A stretch of 64,000 bases of DNA from the NCBI GenBank assembly GCA_036267635.1, contig DATAVR010000036.1, positions 1 through 64,000 of the forward strand, given 5' to 3'. The stretch's first letter is position 1. Every line of letters starts with the position of its first letter. A program made the position numbers and the translations under genes. A model generated the notes under the pieces. The model saw only the letters and a program-made list of their open reading frames with translations. It ran no database searches and was not told the origin of the DNA. Origin of the DNA: JADGRB01 sp036267635 (GTDB lineage Bacteria; Myxococcota_A; Polyangia; Fen-1088). Positions 20,696 to 30,872 of the stretch are shown piece by piece.

Positions 20696-21196
20696 TCAGC
20701 GGTAGATCACCTTGGCGATGGTCAGCTCGCGGAGCCCGGCGTGCCAGCGGGCGGTGACGGTGTCTCCCTTGGCCTTGCCGAGCAACGCGCGGCCGACCGG
20801 CGATTTCCAGGAGATGTCCCCGGCCGCGCCGTCGGTCTCGTCGACGCCGACGATTCGATAGATCGCGGCCTCACCGTTCTCGTCCTCGACGGTGACGGTG
20901 GCGCCGAAGAACACGCGGTCGCGGCGCGGCTGCGAAGCCGGGTCGACGATCTGCACGTCGTCGAGCCGCTTGGAGAGGAACCGCAGGCGTTTGTCGATCT
21001 CGCGCAGCTGCTTCTTGCGATAGATGTACTCCGCGTTCTCCGAGCGATCTCCCTCGGCGGCGGCGTCCCCCAGCGCGCCGACCACCTCGGGGCGCTTCTT
21101 GGAGCGCAGGAAGGTCAGCTCGTCCGCCAGCCGCTTGAAGCCCGCCGGGGTGATGTAGTTGATCTCGGTCGGCGCCGGCTTCTTTTTCTCGACCAC
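20696..21196 (-). CDS. greB: transcript cleavage factor GreB-like
   Basis: 166 residues. The N-terminal coiled coil (about 15-85) contains ITPAGFKRLADEL, RPEVVGALGDAAAEGDRSENAEY with the catalytic acidic tip residues, and RKKQLREIDKRLRFL. The C-terminal FKBP-like domain (about 90-166) holds VFFGATVTVEDENGE and SPVGRALLGKAKGD. It enters the RNA polymerase secondary channel and stimulates cleavage of backtracked RNA. Length and the YIYRKKQLREIDKRLRFL stretch fit GreB better than GreA. Divergent from phosphofructokinase 2, with 161 bases between. Confidence 0.9.
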   Translation of the reverse strand: MVEKKKPAPTEINYITPAGFKRLADELTFLRSKKRPEVVGALGDAAAEGDRSENAEYIYRKKQLREIDKRLRFLSKRLDDVQIVDPASQPRRDRVFFGATVTVEDENGEAAIYRIVGVDETDGAAGDISWKSPVGRALLGKAKGDTVTARWHAGLRELTIAKVIYR

Positions 21197-21357
21197 GGCG
21201 CCAGCCTAGCGCGGGAGACGCATCCCGTGAAACGCCCGCATGCTCGAGCCGAGACCCGAGGCGCCCGGCCGAGCTCTAAACAGGGGCCCAAAGCCTCGAT
21301 TGGCGTCAGGTGGCGGCGAACCGGAGCTGCGATCCCGTGGTATACGAATTCCCTCGA

Positions 21358-22335
21358 ATGGCACTGAGAAAGATCGCGGTTTTGACCAGTGGTGGGGACG
21401 CGCCCGGGATGAACGCCGCCATCCGCGCCGTGGTCCGCACCGGCATCGACAAGGGTTGGGAAGTGTTCGGCGTCCGCAACGGATACGCCGGTCTGTGCGA
21501 GGGGCACATGGACCCGCTCGGCGCGCGCGACGTCGGCAATATTTTGCAACGCGGCGGCACCTTCCTGGGGAGCGCGCGGCTGCCGGAGTTCAAGGACGAG
21601 GCGGTGCGCGCGCGCGGCCTCGCGCAGCTGAACGCGCGCGGCATCGACGGCCTGGTGGTGATCGGCGGCAACGGGACGCAGACCGGCGCGCTGGCACTCT
21701 CCAAGGCGGGGCTGCCGGTGGTCGGCGTGGCGTCGACCATCGACAACGATCTGGCCGGGTCGGAGATGACCATCGGCGTCGACACCGCGCTCAACATCGC
21801 GCTCGAGGCGATCGACCGGCTGCGGGTCACCGCCTCCTCGCACAAGCGCGCCTTCCTCGTCGAGGTGATGGGGCGCAACTGCGGCTACCTGGCGCTCATG
21901 GCCGGCATCGCCGGCGGCGCCGACTCGGTGGTCATCCCCGAGGCGGACGTCGAGCCCGAGCTCATCGCCCAGAACCTGCAGGCGGCCTGGGAGCGCGGCA
22001 AGCCGCACGCGATGGTGGTGGTGGCCGAAGGGGCCAAGCACAACGCGGTCAAGCTGGCGCAGCACTTCGAGCGCGAGAAGGGGCGCCTGGGGTTCGATCT
22101 GCGCGTGACCACGCTCGGCCACGTGCAGCGCGGCGGCGAGCCAGGGGCCTTCGATCGCCTGCTGGCGACGCGGCTGTCAGCGGCGGCGACCGACTGTCTG
22201 GATCGCGGCGAGCACGGCTGCCTGGTGGGGCTCATTCGCGGCGAGGTCCGCACCACGCCGCTCGCCGACGTGGTCGGCGCCGGCAAGACCATCGACCTCA
22301 AGCTGCTCCAGCTCCAGAAGGTGCTCGCCCAGTGA
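21358..22335 (+). CDS. 6-phosphofructokinase, divergent GGNG subtype (paralogue 2)
   Basis: 325 residues from the ATG at 21358, close to the 320 of E. coli PfkA. KIAVLTSGGDAPGMNAAIR at 5-23 is the nucleotide loop; STIDND at 126-131 keeps the catalytic Asp; MGRNCGYLA and GHVQRGGEPGAFDR are present. Where E. coli has GGDGS this protein has GGNGT (N105), replacing the Asp that helps bind Mg-ATP. Such Asn forms occur in part of the family, so activity is not excluded, but kinetic behaviour may differ. First gene of a probable operon with the glycosyltransferase (gap of four bases) and glnE. Confidence 0.92.
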   Translation: MALRKIAVLTSGGDAPGMNAAIRAVVRTGIDKGWEVFGVRNGYAGLCEGHMDPLGARDVGNILQRGGTFLGSARLPEFKDEAVRARGLAQLNARGIDGLVVIGGNGTQTGALALSKAGLPVVGVASTIDNDLAGSEMTIGVDTALNIALEAIDRLRVTASSHKRAFLVEVMGRNCGYLALMAGIAGGADSVVIPEADVEPELIAQNLQAAWERGKPHAMVVVAEGAKHNAVKLAQHFEREKGRLGFDLRVTTLGHVQRGGEPGAFDRLLATRLSAAATDCLDRGEHGCLVGLIRGEVRTTPLADVVGAGKTIDLKLLQLQKVLAQ

Positions 22336-22339
22336 TCGC

Positions 22340-24415
22340 GTGAGGTATCTGGATCGTCTCAGCGAGCGGCAGATGGCGCTCGGCGTGATCCTCTTCGGCC
22401 TCCTTCTCTACATCCCCTTCGCCGGCAGCTACGGGCTCTGGGACCCGTGGGAGACGCACTACGGGGAGGTGGCGCGCCAGATGACCCACCGGGGCGACTA
22501 CATCAGCCTCTGGTGGCCCGGCTCGCCACGCGACGCCGACGTCTTCTGGTCCAAGCCGGTGCTGTCGTTCTGGCTCATGAGCCTGGCGATGCACCTGGCC
22601 GGCATCGGCCTGCCGGGACATCCCGCCAGCGAGATGGCGCTCGGCCACCGCGCCGAGTGGGCGGCGCGCGTCCCGTTTTGCCTGACCGGCGTGCTGGGGA
22701 TCTACGCCGTCTATCTGATGACCGCGCGCTTCGTCTCGCGGCGCGCCGGCCTGCTGGCGGCGGTCGTCGTCGCCACCGCGCCGATGTACAGCCTGGTCGC
22801 GCGCCAGGCGATGACCGACATGGCCTTCGTCGGCCCGATGGCGATGGCGCTGGCCCTCGGCGCGCTGGCCCTGTTCGACGACTCCGACGAGCAGCTGCCG
22901 CGTCGCGGGCGCGGGTGGCGGAGCTGGCCCGATCACGGGCTCTTCTACGGGACGCTGGCGCTGTTCGCGCTGACGGTGATTCCGCAGCTGATCGTCAACT
23001 CGATCCAGCTGAAGGTCGAGATCCCCTGGGGCGAGCGGGTGTTCGTCATGTACGGCGTGGTGGCGATGATCCCGTACTACCTCGGCTTCGCCGCCTTCGT
23101 GCTCCTGGCCGCGCGCACCCGCGGCAAGGCGCCGCTCTATCTCTACCTGGCCGCGATTCTCTGCGCGCTGGCGGTGCTGGCCAAGGGGCTGGCCGGGTTG
23201 GGGCTGCCGCTGATCGTCTTTCTCGCCTACCTGGCGTTCACCCGCAGCTGGTGGCGTCTTCGCCGTCCGCAGATGGGCTACGGCCTCGTCGTGGCGGTGA
23301 TCGCCTTCGCGGTGGTCGCCGTCCCCTGGCACCACGCGATGTTGATCCGCCACGGCCTGCCGTTCTGGAACGAGCTGTTCGGCGACAACCACTGGCGCCG
23401 GATGGTCATCGGGCGGCACGGCGACCGCGGATCGTTCGAGTACTTCCTGCGCGAGCTCGGCTACGGGATGTGGCCCTGGATCGTGCTGGCCCCGGCGGCG
23501 CTCGGGTGGGCGGTGCTGCGCCGCCCCGCGACCGCGACCGCCTCCGGGACAGCGACCGCCGCCGAGGCGACGGCGGGGACCGCCGAGGATCGGAAGCAGC
23601 AGCTCATCTGGCTGGGCGCCATCTGGTTCGTCTCGTCGTACGCGGTGGTCTCGCTGTCGATGACCAAGTTCCATCACTACGTGCTGCCGGCGATCCCCGG
23701 GCTGGCGATCGTCGTCGGCTGCTTCGTCGACGATCTGCTGGAACGCCGAGCCTGGCGCACCGGCGCTGTCGCGCTGTTGTTGGGGCTGCCCTTGCTGCTC
23801 TTGACCACTCTCGATCTGACCGGCGCCAAGGAGGCCTCGGAGCGGTTCCTCTGGCTGTTCTCCTACGACTACGTGCAGAGCCCCTCCGGGCGCCCCTGGC
23901 CGCCGTCGCTCGATTTTTCGGCGACGCTCTTCGCCTTCGCCATCGTCTTCGCCGTCGGGACGGCGCTGCTGGTCTGGCCACGCGCGCAGCGCATCGGGCT
24001 CTGGGCGCTGCCGCTCTCCGCGATCGTCTTCACCTTCTACCTGCTCGACCACTTCATGCCCAAGGTGACGCCGTTCTGGTCACAGAAGGGCCCGATCGCC
24101 ACCTACTACCAGCAGCGGCGCTCGCCCGACGAGCGGCTCATCGCCTACCTGCTCTACTGGCGGGGCGAGACGTTCTACACCTCGAACGAGATCTACGAGG
24201 GGCCGACCGAGGAGCGCACGGTGTTCGATCAGGACGGGGCCGACGATCGGCTGAAGGACTGGATCGCCCACCATCGGGGCCGGCGCGCCTTCTTCATCTT
24301 CGAGCATCACCAGCAGAGCCACATCGCCGGCGATCTGCCGGCCGAGGTGCGCGCCTCATTCCGCATCATCGACGACAGCAACAACAAGTTCTCTCTGGCG
24401 CAAGTCGATCTGTGA
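22340..24415 (+). CDS. ArnT/GT39-like membrane glycosyltransferase
   Basis: 691 residues, GTG start four bases after the phosphofructokinase stop. N-terminal catalytic loop GLWDPWETHYGEVARQM follows the first membrane segment and carries the acidic residues of GT-C enzymes of the PMT/ArnT clan. About a dozen membrane segments follow, then an aromatic soluble C-terminal domain (about 570-691). Expected to move a sugar from a polyprenyl phosphate donor to lipid A, protein or another periplasmic acceptor. A hydrophilic insertion near 395-415 is Ala/Thr-rich and probably flexible. The stop overlaps the glnE start. Confidence 0.87.
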   Translation: MRYLDRLSERQMALGVILFGLLLYIPFAGSYGLWDPWETHYGEVARQMTHRGDYISLWWPGSPRDADVFWSKPVLSFWLMSLAMHLAGIGLPGHPASEMALGHRAEWAARVPFCLTGVLGIYAVYLMTARFVSRRAGLLAAVVVATAPMYSLVARQAMTDMAFVGPMAMALALGALALFDDSDEQLPRRGRGWRSWPDHGLFYGTLALFALTVIPQLIVNSIQLKVEIPWGERVFVMYGVVAMIPYYLGFAAFVLLAARTRGKAPLYLYLAAILCALAVLAKGLAGLGLPLIVFLAYLAFTRSWWRLRRPQMGYGLVVAVIAFAVVAVPWHHAMLIRHGLPFWNELFGDNHWRRMVIGRHGDRGSFEYFLRELGYGMWPWIVLAPAALGWAVLRRPATATASGTATAAEATAGTAEDRKQQLIWLGAIWFVSSYAVVSLSMTKFHHYVLPAIPGLAIVVGCFVDDLLERRAWRTGAVALLLGLPLLLLTTLDLTGAKEASERFLWLFSYDYVQSPSGRPWPPSLDFSATLFAFAIVFAVGTALLVWPRAQRIGLWALPLSAIVFTFYLLDHFMPKVTPFWSQKGPIATYYQQRRSPDERLIAYLLYWRGETFYTSNEIYEGPTEERTVFDQDGADDRLKDWIAHHRGRRAFFIFEHHQQSHIAGDLPAEVRASFRIIDDSNNKFSLAQVDL

Positions 24416-27186
24416 GCTCGAACGCGCGGCGGAGTCGGTTCCTGGAGCTGGGCGGGGTGGTGCCGGCGGAGGGGGAGGGGGCCGCGCTCTTGGAGGCGAT
24501 CCTGGGCAGCGGCGAGTTTCTCCCCGAGCTGCTCTGCGCCGACGTGCGCGCGCTCGGCCTGCTCTCTGCCGATCCGTTCCTGCGGCGGCCGAAGCCGGCC
24601 GAGATCATCGAGAGCGAGGTCCGCACGGCGGCGGAGGGGGCGCGCGATCTCGCCGACCTGCAACGGCGGCTGCGGCTGGTGCGCCGTTACGAGATCCTGC
24701 GGCTCGGCGCGCGCGAGCTCGGCTGGGGGACGACCGAGGAGGTGGCCCGCGAGCTCTCGGCGTTCGCCGACGTCTGCCTCGACGTGGCGGTCGCGTTTTG
24801 CGACGCCGCCCTGACCGGCGAGCTCGGCCCGCCGCGCACCGACAGCGGCGCGCCCGCCCGGTTCGTGGTGATGGCGATGGGGAAGCTGGGGGGCGACGAG
24901 CTCAACTTCTCGTCGGACATCGACGTCTGTTACTTCTACTCGACCGACGCCGGCGCCGCGGGCCGGGCGGGCGAGCTGACGCTGCACCATTACTATGCGG
25001 AGCTGTCGCGCCGGGTGACCGCCGCTCTCGAGGAGCCGACCGCCGAAGGGATGATCTTCCGCGTCGATCTGCGCCTGCGCCCCGAGGGGCGGAGCGGACC
25101 GATCTGCAACGCGCTGCCGGCGGCCGAGCGCTACTACGAGACGTTCGGGCGCACCTGGGAGCGGCAGGCCTGGCTGCGCGCCCGCTCGGCGGCCGGCGAT
25201 CGCGCGCTCGGCGACGAGCTCTTGGCGGCGCTCGATCCCTTCATCTACCCCCGCCACGTCGACCCGCGCATGGTCGAAGAGGTGCGTGGGCTGCGGGCGC
25301 TGTTTCGCGATCCGGCCGACGCGCCCGGCACGCTCGGCGACACCGGCTTCGACGTCAAGCTCGGCTCGGGCGGCATCCGCGACGTGGAGATGGTCGTCCA
25401 GGCGCTGCAGCTCCTCCACGCCGGCAAGCGTCCCGACCTGCGCGAACGCAACACGCCGCGCGCGGTGCCCCGTCTCTTGGTGGCGGGCCTGCTCGGGGCG
25501 CGCGAGGCGCAGACGCTGCTCGGCGCCTATCGGTTTTGGCGCCGGCTCGAGCACCGGGTGCAGGTGGCCACCGGCGCGCAGCGCCACCGGCTGCCGGGGG
25601 ACGACGAGGCGCGGGCGGCGTTCGCGCGCGGCCTGGGGTTCGCCGATCTGACCGCCTTCGACGCCGAGGTCGCCGCCACGCGGGCCGCGGTGGAGGCGAT
25701 CGCGGCGACGCTGGGCGAGCCGCCCGCCGAGGCACACCTGGCCGCGGCGCGCATGCTCGATCCGATGCGCGGACGCGAGGAGCTCGAGCGACGGACGGTG
25801 GCGGCCGGCTTCCGCGAGGTCGACGTGGCGGCCGATACGCTGGAGCTGGTCGGGGCGCGGATGCCGGTGGTGTTCCTCGAAGAGGCGATCGCCTCGCCCG
25901 ATCCCGATCGCGCGCTGACGCACTTTCGCGATCTGGCGCTGCGCGGCTCGGTCGGCCTGATGACGCTCTTGCGCGATCAGCCGCGCCTGGTCCGGATGCT
26001 GGGGACGCTGTTCGGGACCAGCGATCGGTTGGCCGAGCTGCTGGTCCGCCACCCCGAGATGTGGGAGCCGTTCGTCGACGGCCTCGGGGCCCGCGTCCGC
26101 TCCGCGGCGGAGCTCTCCGAGCGCCTGCGCTCGCGGCTCGATGACACAGATGACGAGGAGACCGTGCTGCGCGACATCCGGACCTTCCAGGCCGAGGAGA
26201 TCCTGCGCATCGGTCTGCACGACGTGGCGGGGAGCCTGCAGGCGGGCGAGGTCTGCGCGCAGCTCAGCGATCTGGCCGAGGTCTGCCTCTCGGCCGGGAT
26301 CGCGGCGGCGCTGCCGGCCCTCGAGGCGCGGATGGGGAGGCCGGGGACGGCGCTCACCGTGCTCGGTCTCGGGAGTCTGGGCGCGCGCGAGATGCGCTAC
26401 GGGTCGGATCTGGATCTGGTGTTTCTCTACGGCGCCGACGGCGAGAGCGACAGCGGCGTCGATCACCGCGAGTGGTTCGCGCGCGCCTCCCAGCGCATCA
26501 TCGCCGCGCTGGAGGCGATGCTGGAAGAGGGGCGCCTCTACCAGGTCGACACCCGGCTCCGCCCCTCGGGCGAGCAGGGGCTGCTGGTGACCTCCTGGGC
26601 GTCGTTCGAGCGCTACCACCGCGAAGAGGCCGCCGCCTGGGAGCGCGTGGCCCTGCTGCGCGCGCGCATCGTCTGGAGCGACGAGGCGGCCGGCAGCGGT
26701 GTTGGCGCCCGCGGGCCGCGCGATCGCGCGCTCACCTCGCTGGCGTTCGATCTGCCGCTCGACGACGAGCGCTTCCGCGCCGATCTCCGCCGCGTGCGCG
26801 GACGGGTCGAACGCGAGCGCGGCAAGGTGCCCGCCGGCTCGCGCCACCTGCACTTCGATCCCGGGGGGATCATGGACGTCGAGCTCCTGGTGGCGCTGGG
26901 GCAGCTCCGTCACGCCACCGACCCGGAGGTCCGCACGACCTCGACGGCCGCGGCGCTCGACCGGTTGGTGGCGCTGGGGTGGCCGGCGGTGCTGCGCGAC
27001 GACTACGCCGTCCTCCGGCGGGCCGCCCTGCGGCTGCGGCTGCTCCTCGATCGCCCGCAGGCGGTGGTCTCGCCGCGCGATCTGCCGGCGCTGGCCCGCA
27101 GCCTCGGGACGACGGCGGTGGCGCTGGGCGCCGATCTCGACGAGCGGATGGCGCGCGTCCGCGCGGTGTTCGCCCGCTACTTCTGA
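24412..27186 (+). CDS. glnE: glutamine synthetase adenylyltransferase/deadenylase
   Basis: 924 residues from a GTG overlapping the previous stop (GTGA). It attaches and removes AMP on glutamine synthetase in response to nitrogen status. Both nucleotidyltransferase domains are present: N-terminal MGKLGGDELNFSSDIDVCY (around 165) for removal and C-terminal GLGSLGAREMRYGSDLDLVF (around 660) for addition, each followed by a GlnD/PII-uridylyltransferase-type helical domain (SGGIRDVEMVVQALQL; PGGIMDVELLVALGQL). The C-terminal motif has GLGSLG where most enzymes have GMGKLG. Length is normal. No glnA or PII gene is in the window; amtB lies 28 kb away. Confidence 0.95.
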   Translation: MSSNARRSRFLELGGVVPAEGEGAALLEAILGSGEFLPELLCADVRALGLLSADPFLRRPKPAEIIESEVRTAAEGARDLADLQRRLRLVRRYEILRLGARELGWGTTEEVARELSAFADVCLDVAVAFCDAALTGELGPPRTDSGAPARFVVMAMGKLGGDELNFSSDIDVCYFYSTDAGAAGRAGELTLHHYYAELSRRVTAALEEPTAEGMIFRVDLRLRPEGRSGPICNALPAAERYYETFGRTWERQAWLRARSAAGDRALGDELLAALDPFIYPRHVDPRMVEEVRGLRALFRDPADAPGTLGDTGFDVKLGSGGIRDVEMVVQALQLLHAGKRPDLRERNTPRAVPRLLVAGLLGAREAQTLLGAYRFWRRLEHRVQVATGAQRHRLPGDDEARAAFARGLGFADLTAFDAEVAATRAAVEAIAATLGEPPAEAHLAAARMLDPMRGREELERRTVAAGFREVDVAADTLELVGARMPVVFLEEAIASPDPDRALTHFRDLALRGSVGLMTLLRDQPRLVRMLGTLFGTSDRLAELLVRHPEMWEPFVDGLGARVRSAAELSERLRSRLDDTDDEETVLRDIRTFQAEEILRIGLHDVAGSLQAGEVCAQLSDLAEVCLSAGIAAALPALEARMGRPGTALTVLGLGSLGAREMRYGSDLDLVFLYGADGESDSGVDHREWFARASQRIIAALEAMLEEGRLYQVDTRLRPSGEQGLLVTSWASFERYHREEAAAWERVALLRARIVWSDEAAGSGVGARGPRDRALTSLAFDLPLDDERFRADLRRVRGRVERERGKVPAGSRHLHFDPGGIMDVELLVALGQLRHATDPEVRTTSTAAALDRLVALGWPAVLRDDYAVLRRAALRLRLLLDRPQAVVSPRDLPALARSLGTTAVALGADLDERMARVRAVFARYF

Positions 27187-27208
27187 CCGCGCCCGGGGGG
27201 CGCCGGCC

Positions 27209-28603
<1,395 letters not shown>

Positions 28604-28654
28604 CGTACGGTTCGAGACTCTACGCGGAATAACTGGAGCTGTCCGGGGTCGCCG

Positions 28655-29488
28655 TCAAGGCGGAGACTGTCGGAATGTAGCCGACCTTCGGCTCACCGGC
28701 GACGCCTGTGCGTCCGTGTCGGCGCGGGGCGGCGCGGCGTGCACGCGATCGCGTCCCTCCGCCTTGGCTGCGTAGAGCGCTGCATCAGCCGCGGCGTGTA
28801 GCGCGACGAAGGTCGGCATCGTGACGTCGTCGAGATCGGCCACGCCGATCGACACCGTCACGCCGGGCGCCGGCACGGTTTTCTCTTTGTCGGTCGAGGT
28901 CAGGCCGAGGCGGCGGACGGTGGCACAGACGCGGTGGGCCAGGGCCAGCGCCTCGCCGGCGCTGGTGTTGACGGCGAGCACCAGAAACTCGTCGCCGCCG
29001 GTGCGGGCGGCCAGATCGGTGGCGCGGCAGCTCCGGCGCAGGCTCTCGGCGACGAGCTGCAGCGCCCGATCGCCCTGGGCGTGTCCGCTCCGATCGTTGA
29101 TCTCCTTCAGTCGATCGAGGTCGATGAGAAGGAGCGCCAGGGGTGTCCCGTAGCGGGCGCTGCGGTTCAGCTCGTCGGCGAACGCGGCCAGCAGGCGCCG
29201 CCGGTTGGCGAGGCCGGTCAGCGGATCGGTGACCGACAGCGCCTCCAGGAGGTCCTCCTTACGGCCGACCACCCACCCGAGCGGCGTGGTGATGGCCAGC
29301 GTCGCGACCAGAAGGTAGGCGTAGACGAGCGGTTGCCGCCCGAGCTCGTCCGCCAGGCGCCAGTGCGCGTCGGCGCGATGGCCGACCCAGCCCTGCAGCG
29401 CCAGGAGGCCGAGCACCAGCGCCACCGAGAGCAGAACGCCGATCGCCGGATAGACGAGCCGCCGGGGGCGATGCCCACGGCTAGGCAT
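28655..29488 (-). CDS. membrane diguanylate cyclase
   Basis: 277 residues. Two membrane segments (about 12-34 and 53-75) with a short periplasmic loop, then a GGDEF domain. The active motif GGDEF (164-168) is canonical, preceded by an RxxD product-inhibition site (RATD, 155-158). It should make cyclic di-GMP from two GTP. There is no separate sensor domain beyond the loop. Its ATG overlaps the end of the histidine-kinase-like gene by eight bases, and the NtrC-type regulator follows 51 bases on, so the three form a signalling operon. A PilZ effector is encoded at 41250. Confidence 0.93.
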   Translation of the reverse strand: MPSRGHRPRRLVYPAIGVLLSVALVLGLLALQGWVGHRADAHWRLADELGRQPLVYAYLLVATLAITTPLGWVVGRKEDLLEALSVTDPLTGLANRRRLLAAFADELNRSARYGTPLALLLIDLDRLKEINDRSGHAQGDRALQLVAESLRRSCRATDLAARTGGDEFLVLAVNTSAGEALALAHRVCATVRRLGLTSTDKEKTVPAPGVTVSIGVADLDDVTMPTFVALHAAADAALYAAKAEGRDRVHAAPPRADTDAQASPVSRRSATFRQSPP

Positions 29489-30785
29489 GGCGGTCGCCGC
29501 CGATCGCGTGCGGCTCCGAGGTGGCGGCGAGCGCGCGTTCGAGCGCGCGCAGGAGCTCGTCGGCGGTTCCCTCCCCCTTGCGCACGACGCTGGCGACGCC
29601 GGGGCCGAGGACGGCCCGCTCGCTGCGGGTGATGTAGAGCGCCGAGAGGACGACGAACGGCAGGTCGGTGAGCCGCTCGTCGACGCGGGCCGCGCGCAGC
29701 ACCTCGAGGCCGCTCAGCCCCGGCATCACCAGATCGAGGACCACGGCGTCGAACCGCCCCTCGCGCAGCCGGGTCAACCCCTCGCTGCCGGACGAGGCCG
29801 GCGTGACGGCGTAGCCGGCCTCCTCGAGCCGCGCGGTGACGTGCAGCCGTTCGGCGGCGTCGTCGTCGACGAGCAGGATCCGCCCGCCGGCCCCGCGCCG
29901 CGGGTTGCGCTCGAGCGTCGCCGCGGCGACGCTCCCCTCCACGAGCGGCACCGAGAGCTCCAGGCTGAGCCCCTCGTCGGCGCTCGTGCGTGCGGAAATA
30001 GGGAGGCCGATCCGCCGGGCGAGGCGCGCGGCGACGGTGATCGGCAACGGCGCCGCGCCGTTCTCGCCGCCGTTCTCCTCTTCGTAAGCGAGCGGGCGGC
30101 GGGCTGATTCGGACAGCCCATCCCGGGTGTTCCCCACGCGGACGACGGCCTGACCGTCCGACTCTTCGACGGCGATCTCGACATAGCCGTGCTCGGTCGC
30201 CGATACGACGTGCTCGACCATGCGTTCGAGCAGGTGGCCGAGGCGCTGCCTGTCGACCGAGACGGGGAGCGGTTCCCGCGGCAGGCGGACCTGGACGGGG
30301 ATCCCCTTTTCGTGTCCGGCGGCGGCGTGCGCCTCGGCAAGCTGATGCACGAGCGCCGCCAGATCGACCACCTCGACCTCCAGATCGCCGCGGCCGGATT
30401 CGAGCGCCGCCAGATCCAGGATGTCGTCGACGAGCGCCAGCACCGACTGACCACTGCGGCGGATCACCTCGACGTACTGGCGCTGCTTCATCGACAGCGG
30501 CCCGGCGTCCCCCTCGACGAGGAGCTGGCAGAGCGTCACCAGCGAGCCAAGGGGGCCGCGGAGGTCGTGGCTCATCCGCAGAAGCAGGAGTTCGCCCCGC
30601 AGGCCGGCGCCGTTGCCGTTGTGTGTGCCGCCGTCGTGCGCGGTGGGGGGCGTCGCCGGGTGGGGGCGCGCGCGCTCCTGCTCGTCGTGCGAGGTCCCCG
30701 CGCGCTTGACCAGCACCAGCAAGATCACGGCGGCCCCGGGAAGCAGCGCGGCGATCCAGATGGCGGCCAAGGCAGATGCTGACAT
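29481..30785 (-). CDS. hybrid histidine-kinase-like protein with receiver; ATPase part degenerate
   Basis: 434 residues. One N-terminal membrane segment (AAIWIAALLPGAAVILLVLV), an H-box SHDLRGPLG with H73, an ATPase-like region about 170-285 and a receiver domain about 301-420 with DDD at 307-309 and phosphoacceptor D351. In the ATPase region the N-box Asn is not evident (RLGHLLERMVEHVV) and the usual DxGxG motif is reduced to GNTRDGLSE. It may be a weak or inactive kinase acting as a phosphate relay or scaffold. It overlaps the cyclase gene. Confidence 0.82.
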   Translation of the reverse strand: MSASALAAIWIAALLPGAAVILLVLVKRAGTSHDEQERARPHPATPPTAHDGGTHNGNGAGLRGELLLLRMSHDLRGPLGSLVTLCQLLVEGDAGPLSMKQRQYVEVIRRSGQSVLALVDDILDLAALESGRGDLEVEVVDLAALVHQLAEAHAAAGHEKGIPVQVRLPREPLPVSVDRQRLGHLLERMVEHVVSATEHGYVEIAVEESDGQAVVRVGNTRDGLSESARRPLAYEEENGGENGAAPLPITVAARLARRIGLPISARTSADEGLSLELSVPLVEGSVAAATLERNPRRGAGGRILLVDDDAAERLHVTARLEEAGYAVTPASSGSEGLTRLREGRFDAVVLDLVMPGLSGLEVLRAARVDERLTDLPFVVLSALYITRSERAVLGPGVASVVRKGEGTADELLRALERALAATSEPHAIGGDRHA

Positions 30786-30872
30786 CGAAGAGGGTCCCGC
30801 GTTCGCGATCCTCTTGCTGTTGTGCGCACGCGGGGAGCTTCCGTCAACCGGTTGCCACCGACGAGAAATGTG

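Noticed and set aside
22298..24052. 584-codon open frame on the - strand opposite the ArnT-like gene
   Set aside because: Gln/Arg/His-rich composition without domains; the real gene has a GT-C loop and ordered membrane helices.
24307..26913. 868-codon open frame on the - strand opposite glnE
   Set aside because: Fully covered by glnE, which shows all motifs; the antisense product is low-complexity and basic.
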